The notes: generated from the sequence alone by a model not told the origin. Shown: positions 8,777 through 18,503, numbered from the stretch's first letter. The stretch is 64,000 nt of DNA from Pseudomonas wuhanensis (GCF_030687395.1 NZ_CP117430.1:5270001-5334000); one strand, 5' to 3'. Made by a program: numbers and translations.

Positions 8777-11419
8777 ATGCGCGCCAACTCGTCTGATCCA
8801 CAAGACACCGTCACAGCGACACAACCGATCAAAGCCGAGCGTCTGCGCTTGCTGGATCGAATCAGCAAATACCGTCACCCCATCGGTCTGGCGGTCACTT
8901 TGCTGTTGTTCGCCATCGCGCTGATTGCTTGCCGTCGCCTGCTGAGCGAACTCGATCTGTACGCACTGCACGACTCGATTCTGGACGTGCCGAAACCGGC
9001 CTTGCTGGGTGCGCTCGGCGCGACCGTCATCGGCTTCGTCATTCTGCTGGGTTACGAATGGTCGGCCAGCCGTTATGCCGGCGTGACGCTGGCACCGCGA
9101 ATGTTGGCATTGGGCGGCTTCACCGCATTTGCCATTGGCAATGCCATCGGCCTTTCGCTGCTGTCAGGCGGCTCGGTTCGCTACCGTTTATATGCACGTC
9201 ATGGTGTGGGGGCTTCGGAAGTCGCGCACATGACCTTGTTCGCCAGCCTCTCGCTCGGCTGCGCCCTTCCGCCACTGGCCGCCCTCGCCACCCTCAGCAA
9301 CCTGCCCGCCGCCTCGGTGGCCCTGGGCTTCTCCGAAACATTGCTGGGTGCGATTGCAGTGGCCGTGCTGCTGCTCTCCACGGTGCTGGCCATCGGCATC
9401 TACCGTCGTCGCTTGCCGGAACAGCCTTACCCCGACAACCTGCTGGTCAAGGTCGGCCGCCGCACCTTGCGCCTGCCGGGTCGCCGCCTGACGTTCCTGC
9501 AACTGGTCATCACCGCCCTGGACGTGGCCGCCGCCGCGACCGTGCTCTATCTGTTGCTGCCGGAAGCGCCGCCCTTCGGTGCGTTCCTGCTGGTCTATCT
9601 ATTGGCCCTGGCCGCTGGCGTGCTCAGCCATGTGCCGGGCGGTGTCGGGGTGTTCGAGGCGATTTTGCTCGCCGCCTTCGCCGACAAACTCGGTGCCGCG
9701 CCACTGGCCGCCGCCCTGCTGCTCTACCGTCTGATCTACGTGGTGTTGCCGCTGCTGGTGGCGTGCGTACTGCTGCTGGTCAACGAAGGCCAGCGCCTGT
9801 TTCAATCGCGCCAGTCCTTGCGTGCTGCCTCTGGCATGGCCGCGCCGATTCTGGCGGTGCTGGTGTTCCTGTCCGGCGTGGTGCTGCTGTTTTCCGGCGT
9901 GACGCCAGAGATCGATACCCGCCTTGAACACATCGGTTTTCTGATTCCCCATCGATTGGTCGACGCCTCGCACTTCGGCGCCAGCCTGGTGGGCGTGCTC
10001 TGCCTGTTGCTGGCTCAGGGGCTGCGTCGCCGCCTGTCAGCTGCGTGGATGCTGACCACCATTCTGTTGTTGGTCGGCGCCCTGCTCTCTCTGCTTAAAG
10101 GCTTCGACTGGGAAGAGGCTTGCCTGATGACCCTGACGGCGAGTTTGCTGGGGGTTTTCCGGCGCTCGTTCTATCGCCCCAGTCGCCTGACCGAAGTGCC
10201 ATTTTCGCCGCTGTATCTGGTGGCCAGCCTTTGCGTACTGGGCGCGTCGATCTGGTTGCTGCTGTTCGCCTATCAGGACGTTCCCTACAGCCATCAACTC
10301 TGGTGGCAGTTCACCCTCGACGCCGATGCCCCGCGTGGCCTGCGCTCGCTGCTCGGCGCCGCGGTCCTGCTGGTGGTGGTGTCCCTGACCTGGCTGCTGC
10401 GCACCGCGCGCCCGGTGATCCATCTGCCAACGCCCGATGAACTGGACCGCGCGGTAAAGATTCTCATGGCCTCGTCCCAACCGGATGGTGGCTTGGCCCT
10501 GACCGGTGACAAGGCGCTGCTGTTTCATCCCAACGACGAGGCGTTTCTGATGTACGCCCGCCGTGGTCGCAGCCTGGTGGCGTTGTATGACCCGATCGGC
10601 CCGACCCAGCAACGGGCGGAAATGATTTGGCAGTTCCGCGATCTGTGCGATATCCACCACGCCCGCCCTGTGTTTTATCAAGTGCGTGCCGAAAACCTTC
10701 CGTACTACATGGACATCGGCCTGACCGCGATCAAGCTCGGCGAAGAAGCCCGGGTCGATCTGCACCGCTTTGATCTCGAAGCCAAGGGCAAAGAGATGAA
10801 GGACCTGCGCTACACCTGGAACCGTGGCACCCGTGACGGGCTGTCGCTGGAGATCCATGAGCCGGGGCAAGCGCCGATGGACGAGCTCAAGGTGATTTCC
10901 GATGCCTGGCTGAGCGGCAAGAATGTGCGCGAGAAAGGCTTCTCGCTCGGGCGTTTCAGCGATGACTACCTCAAGCACTTCCGCGTCGCGGTGATTCGTT
11001 TCGAAGGGCGCCCGGTGGCGTTCGCCAACCTGCTCGAGACCTACGGCCATGAACTGGCCAGCCTCGACCTGATGCGCGCACACCCCGACGCCCCCAAGCT
11101 GACCATGGAGTTCATGATGGTCGGCTTGATTCAACATTATAAAAATCATGGATACGCGCGTTTCAGCCTGGGCATGGTGCCGTTGTCGGGGTTACAACCC
11201 CGGCGCGGTGCACCACTGACCCAGCGCCTGGGCTCGATGGTATTCCGCCGTGGTGAGCAGCTGTACAACTTCCAAGGTTTGCGCCGCTTCAAAGACAAGT
11301 TCCAGCCCGACTGGGAACCCCGTTATATGGCCGTGCCCGCCGGACTCGATCCGCTAGTTGCGCTGGCCGACACTGCCGCCCTGATTGCGGGCGGCTTGAC
11401 TGGATTGGTGAAACGCTGA
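8777..11419 (+). CDS. mprF: Bifunctional phosphatidylglycerol aminoacyltransferase/flippase MprF
   Basis: An 880-residue inner-membrane enzyme. The N-terminal half (about residues 25-540) has a dozen or more hydrophobic segments and is the lipid flippase; GVLSHVPGGVGVFEAILL is its signature loop. The C-terminal half (about 545-880) is the soluble GNAT-like synthase domain, which moves an amino acid from aminoacyl-tRNA to phosphatidylglycerol. In P. aeruginosa the product is alanyl-phosphatidylglycerol; specificity cannot be read here. This lowers surface negative charge and protects against cationic peptides and acid. The start is ATG 8777 after AGAGG at 8766-8770. The stop overlaps the acvB start. 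Confidence 0.94.
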   Translation: MRANSSDPQDTVTATQPIKAERLRLLDRISKYRHPIGLAVTLLLFAIALIACRRLLSELDLYALHDSILDVPKPALLGALGATVIGFVILLGYEWSASRYAGVTLAPRMLALGGFTAFAIGNAIGLSLLSGGSVRYRLYARHGVGASEVAHMTLFASLSLGCALPPLAALATLSNLPAASVALGFSETLLGAIAVAVLLLSTVLAIGIYRRRLPEQPYPDNLLVKVGRRTLRLPGRRLTFLQLVITALDVAAAATVLYLLLPEAPPFGAFLLVYLLALAAGVLSHVPGGVGVFEAILLAAFADKLGAAPLAAALLLYRLIYVVLPLLVACVLLLVNEGQRLFQSRQSLRAASGMAAPILAVLVFLSGVVLLFSGVTPEIDTRLEHIGFLIPHRLVDASHFGASLVGVLCLLLAQGLRRRLSAAWMLTTILLLVGALLSLLKGFDWEEACLMTLTASLLGVFRRSFYRPSRLTEVPFSPLYLVASLCVLGASIWLLLFAYQDVPYSHQLWWQFTLDADAPRGLRSLLGAAVLLVVVSLTWLLRTARPVIHLPTPDELDRAVKILMASSQPDGGLALTGDKALLFHPNDEAFLMYARRGRSLVALYDPIGPTQQRAEMIWQFRDLCDIHHARPVFYQVRAENLPYYMDIGLTAIKLGEEARVDLHRFDLEAKGKEMKDLRYTWNRGTRDGLSLEIHEPGQAPMDELKVISDAWLSGKNVREKGFSLGRFSDDYLKHFRVAVIRFEGRPVAFANLLETYGHELASLDLMRAHPDAPKLTMEFMMVGLIQHYKNHGYARFSLGMVPLSGLQPRRGAPLTQRLGSMVFRRGEQLYNFQGLRRFKDKFQPDWEPRYMAVPAGLDPLVALADTAALIAGGLTGLVKR

Positions 11420-12714
11420 TGATTCAACGCTCCCTGCGGTACGTACTGGCCACACTGGTAGTGCTGGCCCTGATGGTCGGTGGCGGTTACTGGTACCTCA
11501 AACGCCCGGCACCGGAACCGACCCTCGAACTGCTGACGCCGGCCGACGGCGCCGCGATGACCCGCGTCATCCCCGGCACCACGCCACGCGCCCAGGTGCT
11601 GGTGGCGGTCAATGAAGACCAGAAGCTCAGCGACAAGCAATTGATGACCCTGAGCCGCAGCGGCTCGGCGCAGATCGTCCAGGTGATCCTGCCCAAGGAC
11701 TGCATCCAGCAAGGTCGCGCCCTGCAAGCCGGCCTCAGGCAACTCAATGGCCCAGCCACCCTGGTCAGCGGCATCGGCCCTGGCGCGGTGCTGGCGTGGC
11801 GCTGGCTGGCGGAGCAGAAGGACGACAAGGCCCAGGCCATTTCCGTTGACCTTGCCCTGGAAAAACCCGGCTGCACTCACCTGCTGCCGAAAACTTCCGC
11901 CCACGGTCACTGGCTAGTGGCCTGGAACGACAACCCGGACGACACCAGCGCCGGCTTCGTGCGCGACCAGCCCAACGCCGAAACCAGCATCAGCGACTAC
12001 GACATCAACCTGCCGCAAGTGCTGAACAACGAACTGCGCAAAATCCTCGTCGGTGGCGATAAAGCCGCTGGCGGCCTGCAGATCCCGGTGGTCGAAGTCC
12101 CGGCCGGTCAAGCCAAGGACACCGTCACCCTGTTCCTCTCCGGCGACGGCGGCTGGCGCGACCTGGACCGAGACGTGGCCGGCGAGATGGCGAAGATCGG
12201 CTACCCGGTGGTCGGCATCGACACCCTGCGCTACTACTGGCAGCACAAGAGCCCGGAACAAAGCGCCCTGGACCTGACCGAACTGATGCAGCACTACCGT
12301 CAGAAATGGGGCACCAAACGCTTCATCCTGACCGGCTACTCGTTCGGCGCCGACGTATTGCCCGCCATCTACAACCGCCTGCCGGAAGCGGAACAGCAGC
12401 GCGTCGACGCAATCATCCTGCTGGCCTTCGCCCGCACCGGCAGCTTCGAAATCGAAGTCGAAGGCTGGCTCGGCAACGCCGGCAAAGAAGCCGCCACCGG
12501 CCCGGAAATGGCCAAGCTGCCGCCTGCAAAAGTGGTATGCATCTACGGCGAGGAAGAAGTCGACGAGAGCGGCTGCACCGACAAGACCGCCGTGGGCGAA
12601 GCGATGAAACTGCCTGGCGGCCATCACTTTGATGAGAACTACCCGGCGCTGGCAAAGCGATTGGTGGATGTGATCGAGAAGCGTCAAGCGAAAGAGACGG
12701 CGGCTCAGGAGTGA
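11419..12714 (+). CDS. acvB: AcvB/VirJ-family aminoacyl-phosphatidylglycerol hydrolase
   Basis: A 431-residue periplasmic protein anchored by an N-terminal hydrophobic segment (residues 8-26). The C-terminal half is an alpha/beta hydrolase: FLSGDGGWRDLD (oxyanion region), GYSFGAD with nucleophile Ser308, and a late His in LPGGHHFDENY. Members of this family remove the amino acid that MprF attaches to phosphatidylglycerol, and in several proteobacteria sit next to mprF. Here the two genes overlap as TGATG (A of ATG at 11419 is the last base of the mprF stop), so translation is probably coupled. A bidirectional terminator follows at 12731. Confidence 0.9.
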   Translation: MIQRSLRYVLATLVVLALMVGGGYWYLKRPAPEPTLELLTPADGAAMTRVIPGTTPRAQVLVAVNEDQKLSDKQLMTLSRSGSAQIVQVILPKDCIQQGRALQAGLRQLNGPATLVSGIGPGAVLAWRWLAEQKDDKAQAISVDLALEKPGCTHLLPKTSAHGHWLVAWNDNPDDTSAGFVRDQPNAETSISDYDINLPQVLNNELRKILVGGDKAAGGLQIPVVEVPAGQAKDTVTLFLSGDGGWRDLDRDVAGEMAKIGYPVVGIDTLRYYWQHKSPEQSALDLTELMQHYRQKWGTKRFILTGYSFGADVLPAIYNRLPEAEQQRVDAIILLAFARTGSFEIEVEGWLGNAGKEAATGPEMAKLPPAKVVCIYGEEEVDESGCTDKTAVGEAMKLPGGHHFDENYPALAKRLVDVIEKRQAKETAAQE

Positions 12715-12730
12715 TCTGAGCCGCGCTCAC

Positions 12731-12770
12731 AAAAAAGCCCCCGCTGCCTTATGGTTGCAGGGGCTTTTTT
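12731..12770 (+). terminator. Intrinsic terminator after acvB
   Basis: AAAAAAGCCCC and GGGGCTTTTTT frame an 18-base loop; symmetrical, so it can stop transcription from both sides. Confidence 0.85.
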
Positions 12771-12805
12771 CATGTGAGTGCAATTTAACCGAACACCGCA
12801 GATCC

Positions 12806-12899
12806 CCTGTGGGAGCGGGCTTGCTCGCGAAAGCGGTATGTCAGTCGACGTCAATGTTGAGTGTTAGTCCGTCTTCGCGAGCAAGCCCGCTCCCACAGG
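12806..12899. repeat. REP inverted pair (TGTGGGAGCGGGCTTGCTCGCGA type)
   Basis: Two outward-symmetrical REP copies about 50 bases apart: CCTGTGGGAGCGGGCTTGCT starting at 12806 and the complementary arm ending CCCGCTCCCACAGG at 12899. Lies directly downstream of the antitoxin gene. Confidence 0.9.
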
Positions 12900-12943
12900 A
12901 TCCGCGTATCGCCTATGCGGATGCGTCTACCGCCCGCGAGCTC
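12900..12943 (-). pseudogene. Possible remnant of a RelE/ParE-type toxin
   Basis: Reading on from the antitoxin stop in the same frame gives ELAGGRRIRIGDTRIL before the REP repeat begins. The pattern basic-RIRIGDxRI resembles the conserved core strand of RelE/ParE toxins (RIRVGDYRI type), and it sits where the toxin gene of a Phd/YefM pair is expected. Only about 15 codons remain, so this is a suggestion from pattern alone. Confidence 0.35.
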
Positions 12944-13234
12944 TTAGTCTTTCCTGGCGTACCGTGCCCGCATATCGTCGTGACTAACTGCCCTGGCCTG
13001 ATCAAAACAAATCAATCGCTCCCCAGCTGCTGCTTCAACACGAAGATCCTTAAGCTCGTCGAGCATTTCCTGATACACATCGACATTGATGATGACCGCT
13101 GCTGGCCGATTATCTTTGAAAATGACCAGGCGCTCAGTGGCACGGCTGGAAATCTCCTTGAGTCTCGCGCTGAAGCCCCTGACTATCGCAGGCATCGATA
13201 TCGCTTGGTCAGCACGCTCTAATGATGCCGTCAT
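12944..13234 (-). CDS. Phd/YefM-family antitoxin, without an intact toxin
   Basis: A 96-residue type II antitoxin-like protein. The N-terminal half has the Phd/YefM fold signature: QAISMPAIVRGFSARLKEI followed by RLVIFKDNRPAAVIINVDVY (strand-strand-helix with the conserved asparagine-arginine-proline), then a helical tail that would wrap a toxin. Such proteins bind their own promoter as dimers and neutralise a RelE- or Doc-type toxin encoded just downstream. No intact toxin frame follows; only a short RelE-like fragment and a REP pair do. It may persist as an orphan, as an anti-addiction factor, or as a decaying locus. Confidence 0.85.
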   Translation of the reverse strand: MTASLERADQAISMPAIVRGFSARLKEISSRATERLVIFKDNRPAAVIINVDVYQEMLDELKDLRVEAAAGERLICFDQARAVSHDDMRARYARKD

Positions 13235-13510
13235 ACCTATCTCTCTTCACAATCATGCAACTTTGAAGACACAGCTCCACGCAGAGCATTGCGTCGAACT
13301 CGACATACAGCAAGCTGCAAACAACGCGAATTTACCAAGCTGCGTTTTTCAAGCTCACCGGGCATGTTTAGTTTCGTTTACTAAAAGATCTCGCAATATC
13401 AGATGACGCCCGCAGACCTTGTAGGCAAACTCCTAATCTTGCCAATTGGGTGCGTTTGGGCACTTTGATGCCTTGCTGCGCTTTTCTTCGACGGGATACT
13501 CTCCGGACGT

Positions 13511-13719
13511 CGCTGACCATTCAGCGATCGGGCTTGGTAACCCGGTGGAATAAGGCGCAACAGCGCACCCGACACGATTGCAGGCGTTTTTTGGCCTGTA
13601 ATCCTGCAATATGGCAGCTGTGCGTGGGACGCTTTCGAGCGTGCCGGTTTCCTTGATTCCCCGGTTTACCAACCTGCGCACAGCTGCCACCCATTCGCTT
13701 GGTATCGGATGCGGCAGCT
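13511..13719 (+). promoter_or_regulatory. Highly structured leader upstream of the DUF6124-type gene
   Basis: The 507 bases between the antitoxin start and 13742 contain a dense set of inverted repeats: CGCTGA/TCAGCG (13511-13526), CGGG/CCCG (13529-13544), GATTGCAGGC with GCCTGTAATC (13576-13585, 13594-13603), and a 12-bp stem GGCAGCTGTGCG (13613-13624) with CGCACAGCTGCC (13677-13688). Inside the last stem are ACGCT-TTCG-AGCGT (13629-13642) and GGTT/AACC (13663-13674). Two alternative pairings compete: ATTGCAGG with CCTGCAAT (13577-13584, 13603-13610), and AGCTGCC with GGCAGCT (13682-13688, 13713-13719). The ribosome site AAGGAAG (13729-13735) lies just after. The layout resembles a cis-regulatory RNA; ligand and function are unknown. 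Confidence 0.55.
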
Positions 13720-13741
13720 CTCAAAATCAAGGAAGTTGACC

Positions 13742-14053
13742 ATGAACAATCAATCAGAACTAAAAACCATCGGCCTCACCCCACTCATCTACTGCTCGGA
13801 TCAAGCGTTGTTCAACGTCCGCGCCGGCGTCCCCATCGTTGATGCATTGTCACAAGCCTCCGACCTGCTGTTCCTCGTCAAATCATTTACCGAGGATGCA
13901 GCCTACGCAAAAGACACCGACCGCCACGCTTGGGCCGCGCATTACTTGACGGCTATGTCCAAGGCAGTGATTGATGATGTGGTGAAGGTGCTGACGCCGC
14001 GACCTGCCCGGACAAAGACCGAATCTGAAGAAGAGCTGCCTGAAAGCCAGTAA
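13742..14053 (+). CDS. DUF3077/DUF6124-type small protein
   Basis: A 103-residue cytoplasmic protein of a family found almost only in pseudomonads, usually in several copies per genome. The typical core is visible: LFNVRAGVPIVDALSQASDL, then a helix with DRHAWAAHYLTAMSKAVID. No catalytic motif or membrane segment is seen; the tail is charged (TESEEELPESQ). Function is unknown. It is preceded by a structured leader and a good ribosome site AAGGAAG, and followed by a REP pair and a terminator, so it is a monocistronic unit. Confidence 0.75.
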   Translation: MNNQSELKTIGLTPLIYCSDQALFNVRAGVPIVDALSQASDLLFLVKSFTEDAAYAKDTDRHAWAAHYLTAMSKAVIDDVVKVLTPRPARTKTESEEELPESQ

Positions 14054-14097
14054 AGACACAGGGACGGAAAAACCACGTTCCAGCAGACACTCAAATA

Positions 14098-14190
14098 CCT
14101 GTGGGAGCGGGCTTGCCCGCGATAGCGGTATGTCTGCCACATCAATGTTGGATCTGCTGCCGTCATCGCGGGCAAGCCCGCTCCCACAGG
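14098..14190. repeat. REP inverted pair
   Basis: CCTGTGGGAGCGGGCTTGCC at 14098-14117 and its inverted partner ending CCCGCTCCCACAGG at 14190 enclose a spacer of about 40 bases; same class as 12806-12899. Confidence 0.9.
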
Positions 14191-14234
14191 GTTCTTCGTT
14201 GGATTCGGGGATTGGGATCAAATGGCAGTCAATA

Positions 14235-14273
14235 AAAAGCCCCCGCTACCTTCACGGCAACGGGGGCTTTTTC
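14235..14273. terminator. Bidirectional terminator between DUF6124 gene and kup
   Basis: AAAAAGCCCCCG and CGGGGGCTTTTT flank CTACCTTCACGGCAA; serves both convergent genes. Confidence 0.85.
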
Positions 14274-14280
14274 ATGGGGC

Positions 14281-16182
14281 TTACATCTCGACTTGCGTAC
14301 CCAACTCAATCACCCGGTTCAGCGGCAAATTGAAGAACCGCAGGTTGCCGTTGGCATTCTTCAACATGAAGGCGAACAACGCCTCGCGCCAGCGGGCCAT
14401 GCCTTCGAGTTTGGAGGCGATGACCGTCTCGCGGCTGAGGAAGTAGGTCGTGCGCATCGGGCTGAAATTCAGGTCATCCAGATGGCACAGTTTCAAGGCC
14501 TCAGGCACGTCCGGCTCGTCGGTGAAGCCGAAGTGCAGGATCACCCGGAAGAACCCTTCACCGTAGGAATCGACGTCGAAACGCCGTTGTGGCGGGACGC
14601 GCGGGATGTCTTCGTACACGACTGTCAGCAACACTACTTGCTCGTGCAGCACCTGGTTATGCAGCAGGTTGTGCAACAGCGCGTGGGGCACGGCGTCCGG
14701 GCGGGCGGTCAGGAACACGGCGGTGCCCTGGACCCGATGCGGCGGTTGCACGCGGATACTGCTGATGAAGATCGGCAGCGGCAGCCCACCCTCGTCCAGG
14801 CGATCCACCAGCAGTTGCTTGCCGCGTTTCCAGGTGGTCATCAACACGAACAACGCGATACCGGCGATCACCGGGAACGCACCGCCCTGAATGATTTTCG
14901 GCACGTTGGCGGCGAAGTAAAGACCATCCACCAACAGGAAGCCGAGCAACACCGGAACAGCAAGAACCGGTGGCCATTTCCACAACAGCAACATCACCGC
15001 CGACACCAGGATGGTGGTCATCAGCATGGTCCCGGTCACCGCCACGCCATAGGCCGAGGCCAACGCGCCGGAGGATTCGAAGCCCAGCACCAGCAGGATC
15101 ACGCCAACCATCAGCGCCCAGTTCACCGCGCCGATATAGATCTGGCCTTGCTCGGCACTGGACGTGTGCTGGATGTGCATGCGCGGAATGTAGCCGAGCT
15201 GGATCGCCTGACGAGTCAGGGAGAACGCACCGGAGATGACCGCTTGCGAGGCAATTACCGTGGCCATCGTCGACAATCCCACCAACGGAATCAACGCCCA
15301 GCTTGGAGCCAACAAATAGAACGGGTTACGGGCGGCTTCCGGATCACCGAGCAGCAACGCACCTTGCCCGAAGTAGTTCAGCACCAGCGCCGGCAGCACC
15401 AGAATGAACCAGGCACGGGCGATCGGCTTGCGACCGAAGTGGCCCATGTCGGCGTACAGCGCCTCGGCACCAGTCAATGCCAGCACCACAGCGCCCAGAA
15501 TCGCGATCCCCATGCCCGGATGGACCATGAAGAAGCGTACGCCCCACACCGGGTTTATCGCCTGCAACACTTCCGGATGCTGGCTGATGCCATACACACC
15601 CAGTGCGCCCAGCACCAGAAACCAGGTGACCATGATCGGCCCGAACAGAATGCCGATCCGCGCCGTACCGTGGCGCTGAATCAGGAACAACGCCACCAGC
15701 ACGATCGACGACAGCGGCACCACCCAATGGTCGATACCCTCGAATGCCAGCCCCAGGCCTTCAATCGCCGAGAGAACGGAAATCGCCGGCGTGATCATGC
15801 TGTCGCCATAGAACAGCGCCGCGCCGATCAGCCCGCAGACCACCAGCAACGTACGCAATTTTGGATGCCCCGCCGCTGCCCGTCGGGCCAGGGCGGTCAA
15901 GGCCATGATCCCGCCTTCGCCCTGGTTGTCGGCACGCAGCACGAACATCATGTATTTGATTGAGACGACCCAGATCAGCGACCAGAAGATCAGCGCCAGA
16001 ATGCCCAGCACGCCGTCATGGTTGACGGGCACGCCATAGCCACCGGAAAACACTTCTTTGAGGGTATACAACGGGCTCGTGCCGATATCGCCATAAACCA
16101 CCCCGACCGCCGCGACCAGCATGCCGATCGGCTTCGCCGCCGAATGCTCGGCACCCGCCGCCTGACTACTTGCCTGACCCAT
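14281..16182 (-). CDS. kup: Low-affinity potassium transporter Kup
   Basis: A 633-residue inner-membrane K+ uptake protein of the KUP/HAK family. The family signature [19 protein letters not shown] is near the N-terminus (about residues 33-50), followed by twelve predicted membrane segments to about residue 430. The C-terminal 170 residues are a cytoplasmic domain with [20 protein letters not shown] and [11 protein letters not shown], both usual in Kup. Length is normal. It stands alone between a terminator and a 288-base intergenic region shared with the divergent rimO. Confidence 0.95.
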   Translation of the reverse strand: MGQASSQAAGAEHSAAKPIGMLVAAVGVVYGDIGTSPLYTLKEVFSGGYGVPVNHDGVLGILALIFWSLIWVVSIKYMMFVLRADNQGEGGIMALTALARRAAAGHPKLRTLLVVCGLIGAALFYGDSMITPAISVLSAIEGLGLAFEGIDHWVVPLSSIVLVALFLIQRHGTARIGILFGPIMVTWFLVLGALGVYGISQHPEVLQAINPVWGVRFFMVHPGMGIAILGAVVLALTGAEALYADMGHFGRKPIARAWFILVLPALVLNYFGQGALLLGDPEAARNPFYLLAPSWALIPLVGLSTMATVIASQAVISGAFSLTRQAIQLGYIPRMHIQHTSSAEQGQIYIGAVNWALMVGVILLVLGFESSGALASAYGVAVTGTMLMTTILVSAVMLLLWKWPPVLAVPVLLGFLLVDGLYFAANVPKIIQGGAFPVIAGIALFVLMTTWKRGKQLLVDRLDEGGLPLPIFISSIRVQPPHRVQGTAVFLTARPDAVPHALLHNLLHNQVLHEQVVLLTVVYEDIPRVPPQRRFDVDSYGEGFFRVILHFGFTDEPDVPEALKLCHLDDLNFSPMRTTYFLSRETVIASKLEGMARWREALFAFMLKNANGNLRFFNLPLNRVIELGTQVEM

Positions 16183-16470
16183 CCACCACTCCTGTTACCA
16201 GACCCGGACTTCTTGGAAGAAGCACTATGCTTTGCCGTGCAGCATGCGCTGTTTTACTTATTGTTACAGACGTTTTATTGACTGTAGAAAATCGGTAAAG
16301 CCTAAAGGCGCGAAGCATAGCGCAGCACTTGTCGTATTTCCCTGCATAAAGCTGGTCAAGTGCCGCTGCCATCGCTAGAATTGCGCACTTTTTGATCAGA
16401 GGCGTACCAAACGCCCGTCTGTCGCCTTGCCGTTCTCGGCTGGAGGCGTCCCAAAACACCGAGGTTAGAC

Positions 16471-17808
16471 ATGTCCACCACTCCTGCGCCGGCCAATCCA
16501 AAGGTTGGCTTCGTATCCCTGGGTTGCCCGAAAGCACTGGTCGACTCCGAGCGCATCCTTACCCAGCTGCGCATGGAAGGCTATGACGTTGTGTCCACCT
16601 ATCAGGACGCCGACGTCGTGGTGGTCAACACTTGCGGCTTCATCGACTCGGCCAAGGCTGAGTCCCTTGAAGTGATCGGCGAAGCCATCAAGGAAAACGG
16701 CAAGGTCATCGTGACCGGCTGCATGGGCGTCGAAGAAGGCAACATCCGCAACGTACACCCGAGCGTGCTGGCCGTGACCGGTCCGCAGCAGTACGAGCAA
16801 GTGGTCAACGCCGTGCACGACGCCGTGCCGCCGCGTCAGGATCACAACCCGCTGATCGACCTGGTGCCACCGCAAGGGATCAAACTGACCCCGCGCCACT
16901 ACGCCTACCTGAAGATTTCCGAAGGCTGCAACCACAGCTGCAGCTTCTGCATCATCCCGTCGATGCGCGGCAAGCTGGTCAGCCGCCCGGTCGGTGACGT
17001 GCTCGATGAGGCCCAGCGCCTGGTCAAGGCCGGCGTCAAAGAGCTGTTGGTGATTTCCCAGGACACCAGCGCCTACGGCGTCGACGTGAAATACCGCACC
17101 GGTTTCTGGAATGGCGCGCCGGTGAAAACCCGCATGACCGAACTCTGCGAAGCCCTGAGCACCCTCGGCGTCTGGGTTCGCCTGCACTACGTTTACCCGT
17201 ACCCGCACGTCGACGAGCTGATCCCGCTGATGGCCGCCGGAAAGATCCTGCCGTACCTGGACATCCCGTTCCAGCACGCCAGCCCGAAAGTCCTGAAAGC
17301 CATGAAACGCCCGGCCTTCGAAGACAAGACCCTGGCGCGGATCAAGAACTGGCGCGAGATCTGCCCGGACCTGATCATCCGTTCGACCTTCATCGTCGGC
17401 TTCCCTGGCGAAACCGAAGAAGACTTCCAGTACCTGCTGAACTGGCTGACCGAAGCCCAGCTGGACCGCGTTGGCTGCTTCCAGTACTCGCCGGTCGAAG
17501 GCGCACCGGCCAACCTGCTGGACGCGGCCATCGTGCCGGACGACGTCAAGCAAGACCGTTGGGACCGCTTCATGGCGCACCAGCAGGCCATCAGCTCGGC
17601 GCGCCTGCAAATGCGCATCGGCCGTGAAATCGAAGTGCTGGTCGATGAAGTCGACGAGCAAGGCGCCGTTGGCCGCTGCTTCTTCGATGCCCCGGAAATC
17701 GACGGCAACGTGTTCATCGACAACGGCAGCAACTTGAAGCCGGGCGACAAAGTCTGGTGCAAAGTGACCGACGCCGACGAATACGACCTGTGGGCTGAAC
17801 AGATCTAA
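16471..17808 (+). CDS. rimO: Ribosomal protein S12 methylthiotransferase RimO
   Basis: A 445-residue radical SAM enzyme that adds a methylthio group to an aspartate of ribosomal protein S12. Three parts are visible: an N-terminal UPF0004 domain with Cys19, Cys55 and Cys84 for the auxiliary iron-sulfur cluster; the radical SAM motif CNHSCSFC with Cys153, Cys157 and Cys160; and a C-terminal TRAM domain ([19 protein letters not shown]) for substrate binding. The phrase [13 protein letters not shown] is characteristic of methylthiotransferases. Start at ATG 16471 gives the usual N-terminus. A strong terminator follows. Confidence 0.96.
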   Translation: MSTTPAPANPKVGFVSLGCPKALVDSERILTQLRMEGYDVVSTYQDADVVVVNTCGFIDSAKAESLEVIGEAIKENGKVIVTGCMGVEEGNIRNVHPSVLAVTGPQQYEQVVNAVHDAVPPRQDHNPLIDLVPPQGIKLTPRHYAYLKISEGCNHSCSFCIIPSMRGKLVSRPVGDVLDEAQRLVKAGVKELLVISQDTSAYGVDVKYRTGFWNGAPVKTRMTELCEALSTLGVWVRLHYVYPYPHVDELIPLMAAGKILPYLDIPFQHASPKVLKAMKRPAFEDKTLARIKNWREICPDLIIRSTFIVGFPGETEEDFQYLLNWLTEAQLDRVGCFQYSPVEGAPANLLDAAIVPDDVKQDRWDRFMAHQQAISSARLQMRIGREIEVLVDEVDEQGAVGRCFFDAPEIDGNVFIDNGSNLKPGDKVWCKVTDADEYDLWAEQI

Positions 17809-17821
17809 ACGCAAAAAATAC

Positions 17822-17860
17822 AAAAAGCCCCGCTCTCTTGACGAGATGCGGGGCTTTTTT
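17822..17860 (+). terminator. Intrinsic terminator after rimO
   Basis: AAAAAGCCCCGC ... GCGGGGCTTTTTT, symmetrical hairpin 14 bases after the stop codon. Confidence 0.88.
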
Positions 17861-17920
17861 ACGTCTATCGTTTTGTGAGAGAAAGAACTCGCGTCATCCA
17901 CGGAAGAGGGGCAAGCGGGC

Positions 17921-18394
17921 ATGCGCCAACACTCGGTCATTCACACACCGAAACAGAGCGACTACGAAGAACTCACCCAAGTGTGGGAAGCCTCGGTGCG
18001 CGCCACCCATGACTTTCTGCCCGACAGCTACATCGACCTGCTGAAGAATCTGGTGCTGACCCGCTACCTCGACGCGGTGATGCTGATCTGCACCAAAGAC
18101 TCGCGCCAGCGCATCACCGGATTCGCCGGCGTGGCGGCGGGCAAGATCGAAATGCTGTTCATCGACCCGGACCATCGCGGCAAAGGCCTGGGCAAGCAAT
18201 TGCTGCGCTATGCCCTGGAACACCTGAACGCCGATGAGCTGGACGTCAACGAACAGAACCCGCAGGCCTTGGGGTTTTATTTCAAGCAGGGGTTTGAGGT
18301 GATCGGTCGCTCCGAGCACGACGGCATGGGCCAGCCCTATCCGTTGTTGCACATGCGTTTGCGTCAGTCTCAACAACTGACGCGTAATGGTTAA
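17921..18394 (+). CDS. GNAT-family N-acetyltransferase (YjaB-like)
   Basis: A 157-residue acetyltransferase. The acetyl-CoA-binding loop is IDPDHRGKGLGKQLL (about residues 86-100), followed by the family C-terminal strand VNEQNPQALGFYFKQGFEVIGRSEHD and PYPLLHMRL. The whole protein lines up with E. coli YjaB, including the N-terminal VWEASVRATHDFLPDSYI. The substrate is unknown. It has its own intergenic space with a terminator before and a REP pair after, so it is monocistronic. Confidence 0.88.
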   Translation: MRQHSVIHTPKQSDYEELTQVWEASVRATHDFLPDSYIDLLKNLVLTRYLDAVMLICTKDSRQRITGFAGVAAGKIEMLFIDPDHRGKGLGKQLLRYALEHLNADELDVNEQNPQALGFYFKQGFEVIGRSEHDGMGQPYPLLHMRLRQSQQLTRNG

Positions 18395-18416
18395 TGGCTG
18401 ACCCGACATAGAGCAA

Positions 18417-18503
18417 TGTGGGAGCTGGCTTGCCTGCGATGCAGACGACGCGGTCTGTCTGTCAGGTCGCAGCGATGCCATCGCAGGCAAGCCAGCTCCC
18501 ACA
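18417..18503. repeat. REP inverted pair, variant type (AGCTGGCTTGCCTGCGA)
   Basis: TGTGGGAGCTGGCTTGCCTG at 18417-18436 and its inverted copy ending AGCCAGCTCCCACA at 18503. This variant differs in the stem from the GCGGGCTTGCCCGC class. Confidence 0.88.

Noticed and set aside
13433..13690. 85-codon minus-strand frame upstream of the DUF6124-type gene
   Set aside because: Lies across the inverted repeats, which explain the sequence better; low-complexity basic protein with no start signal.
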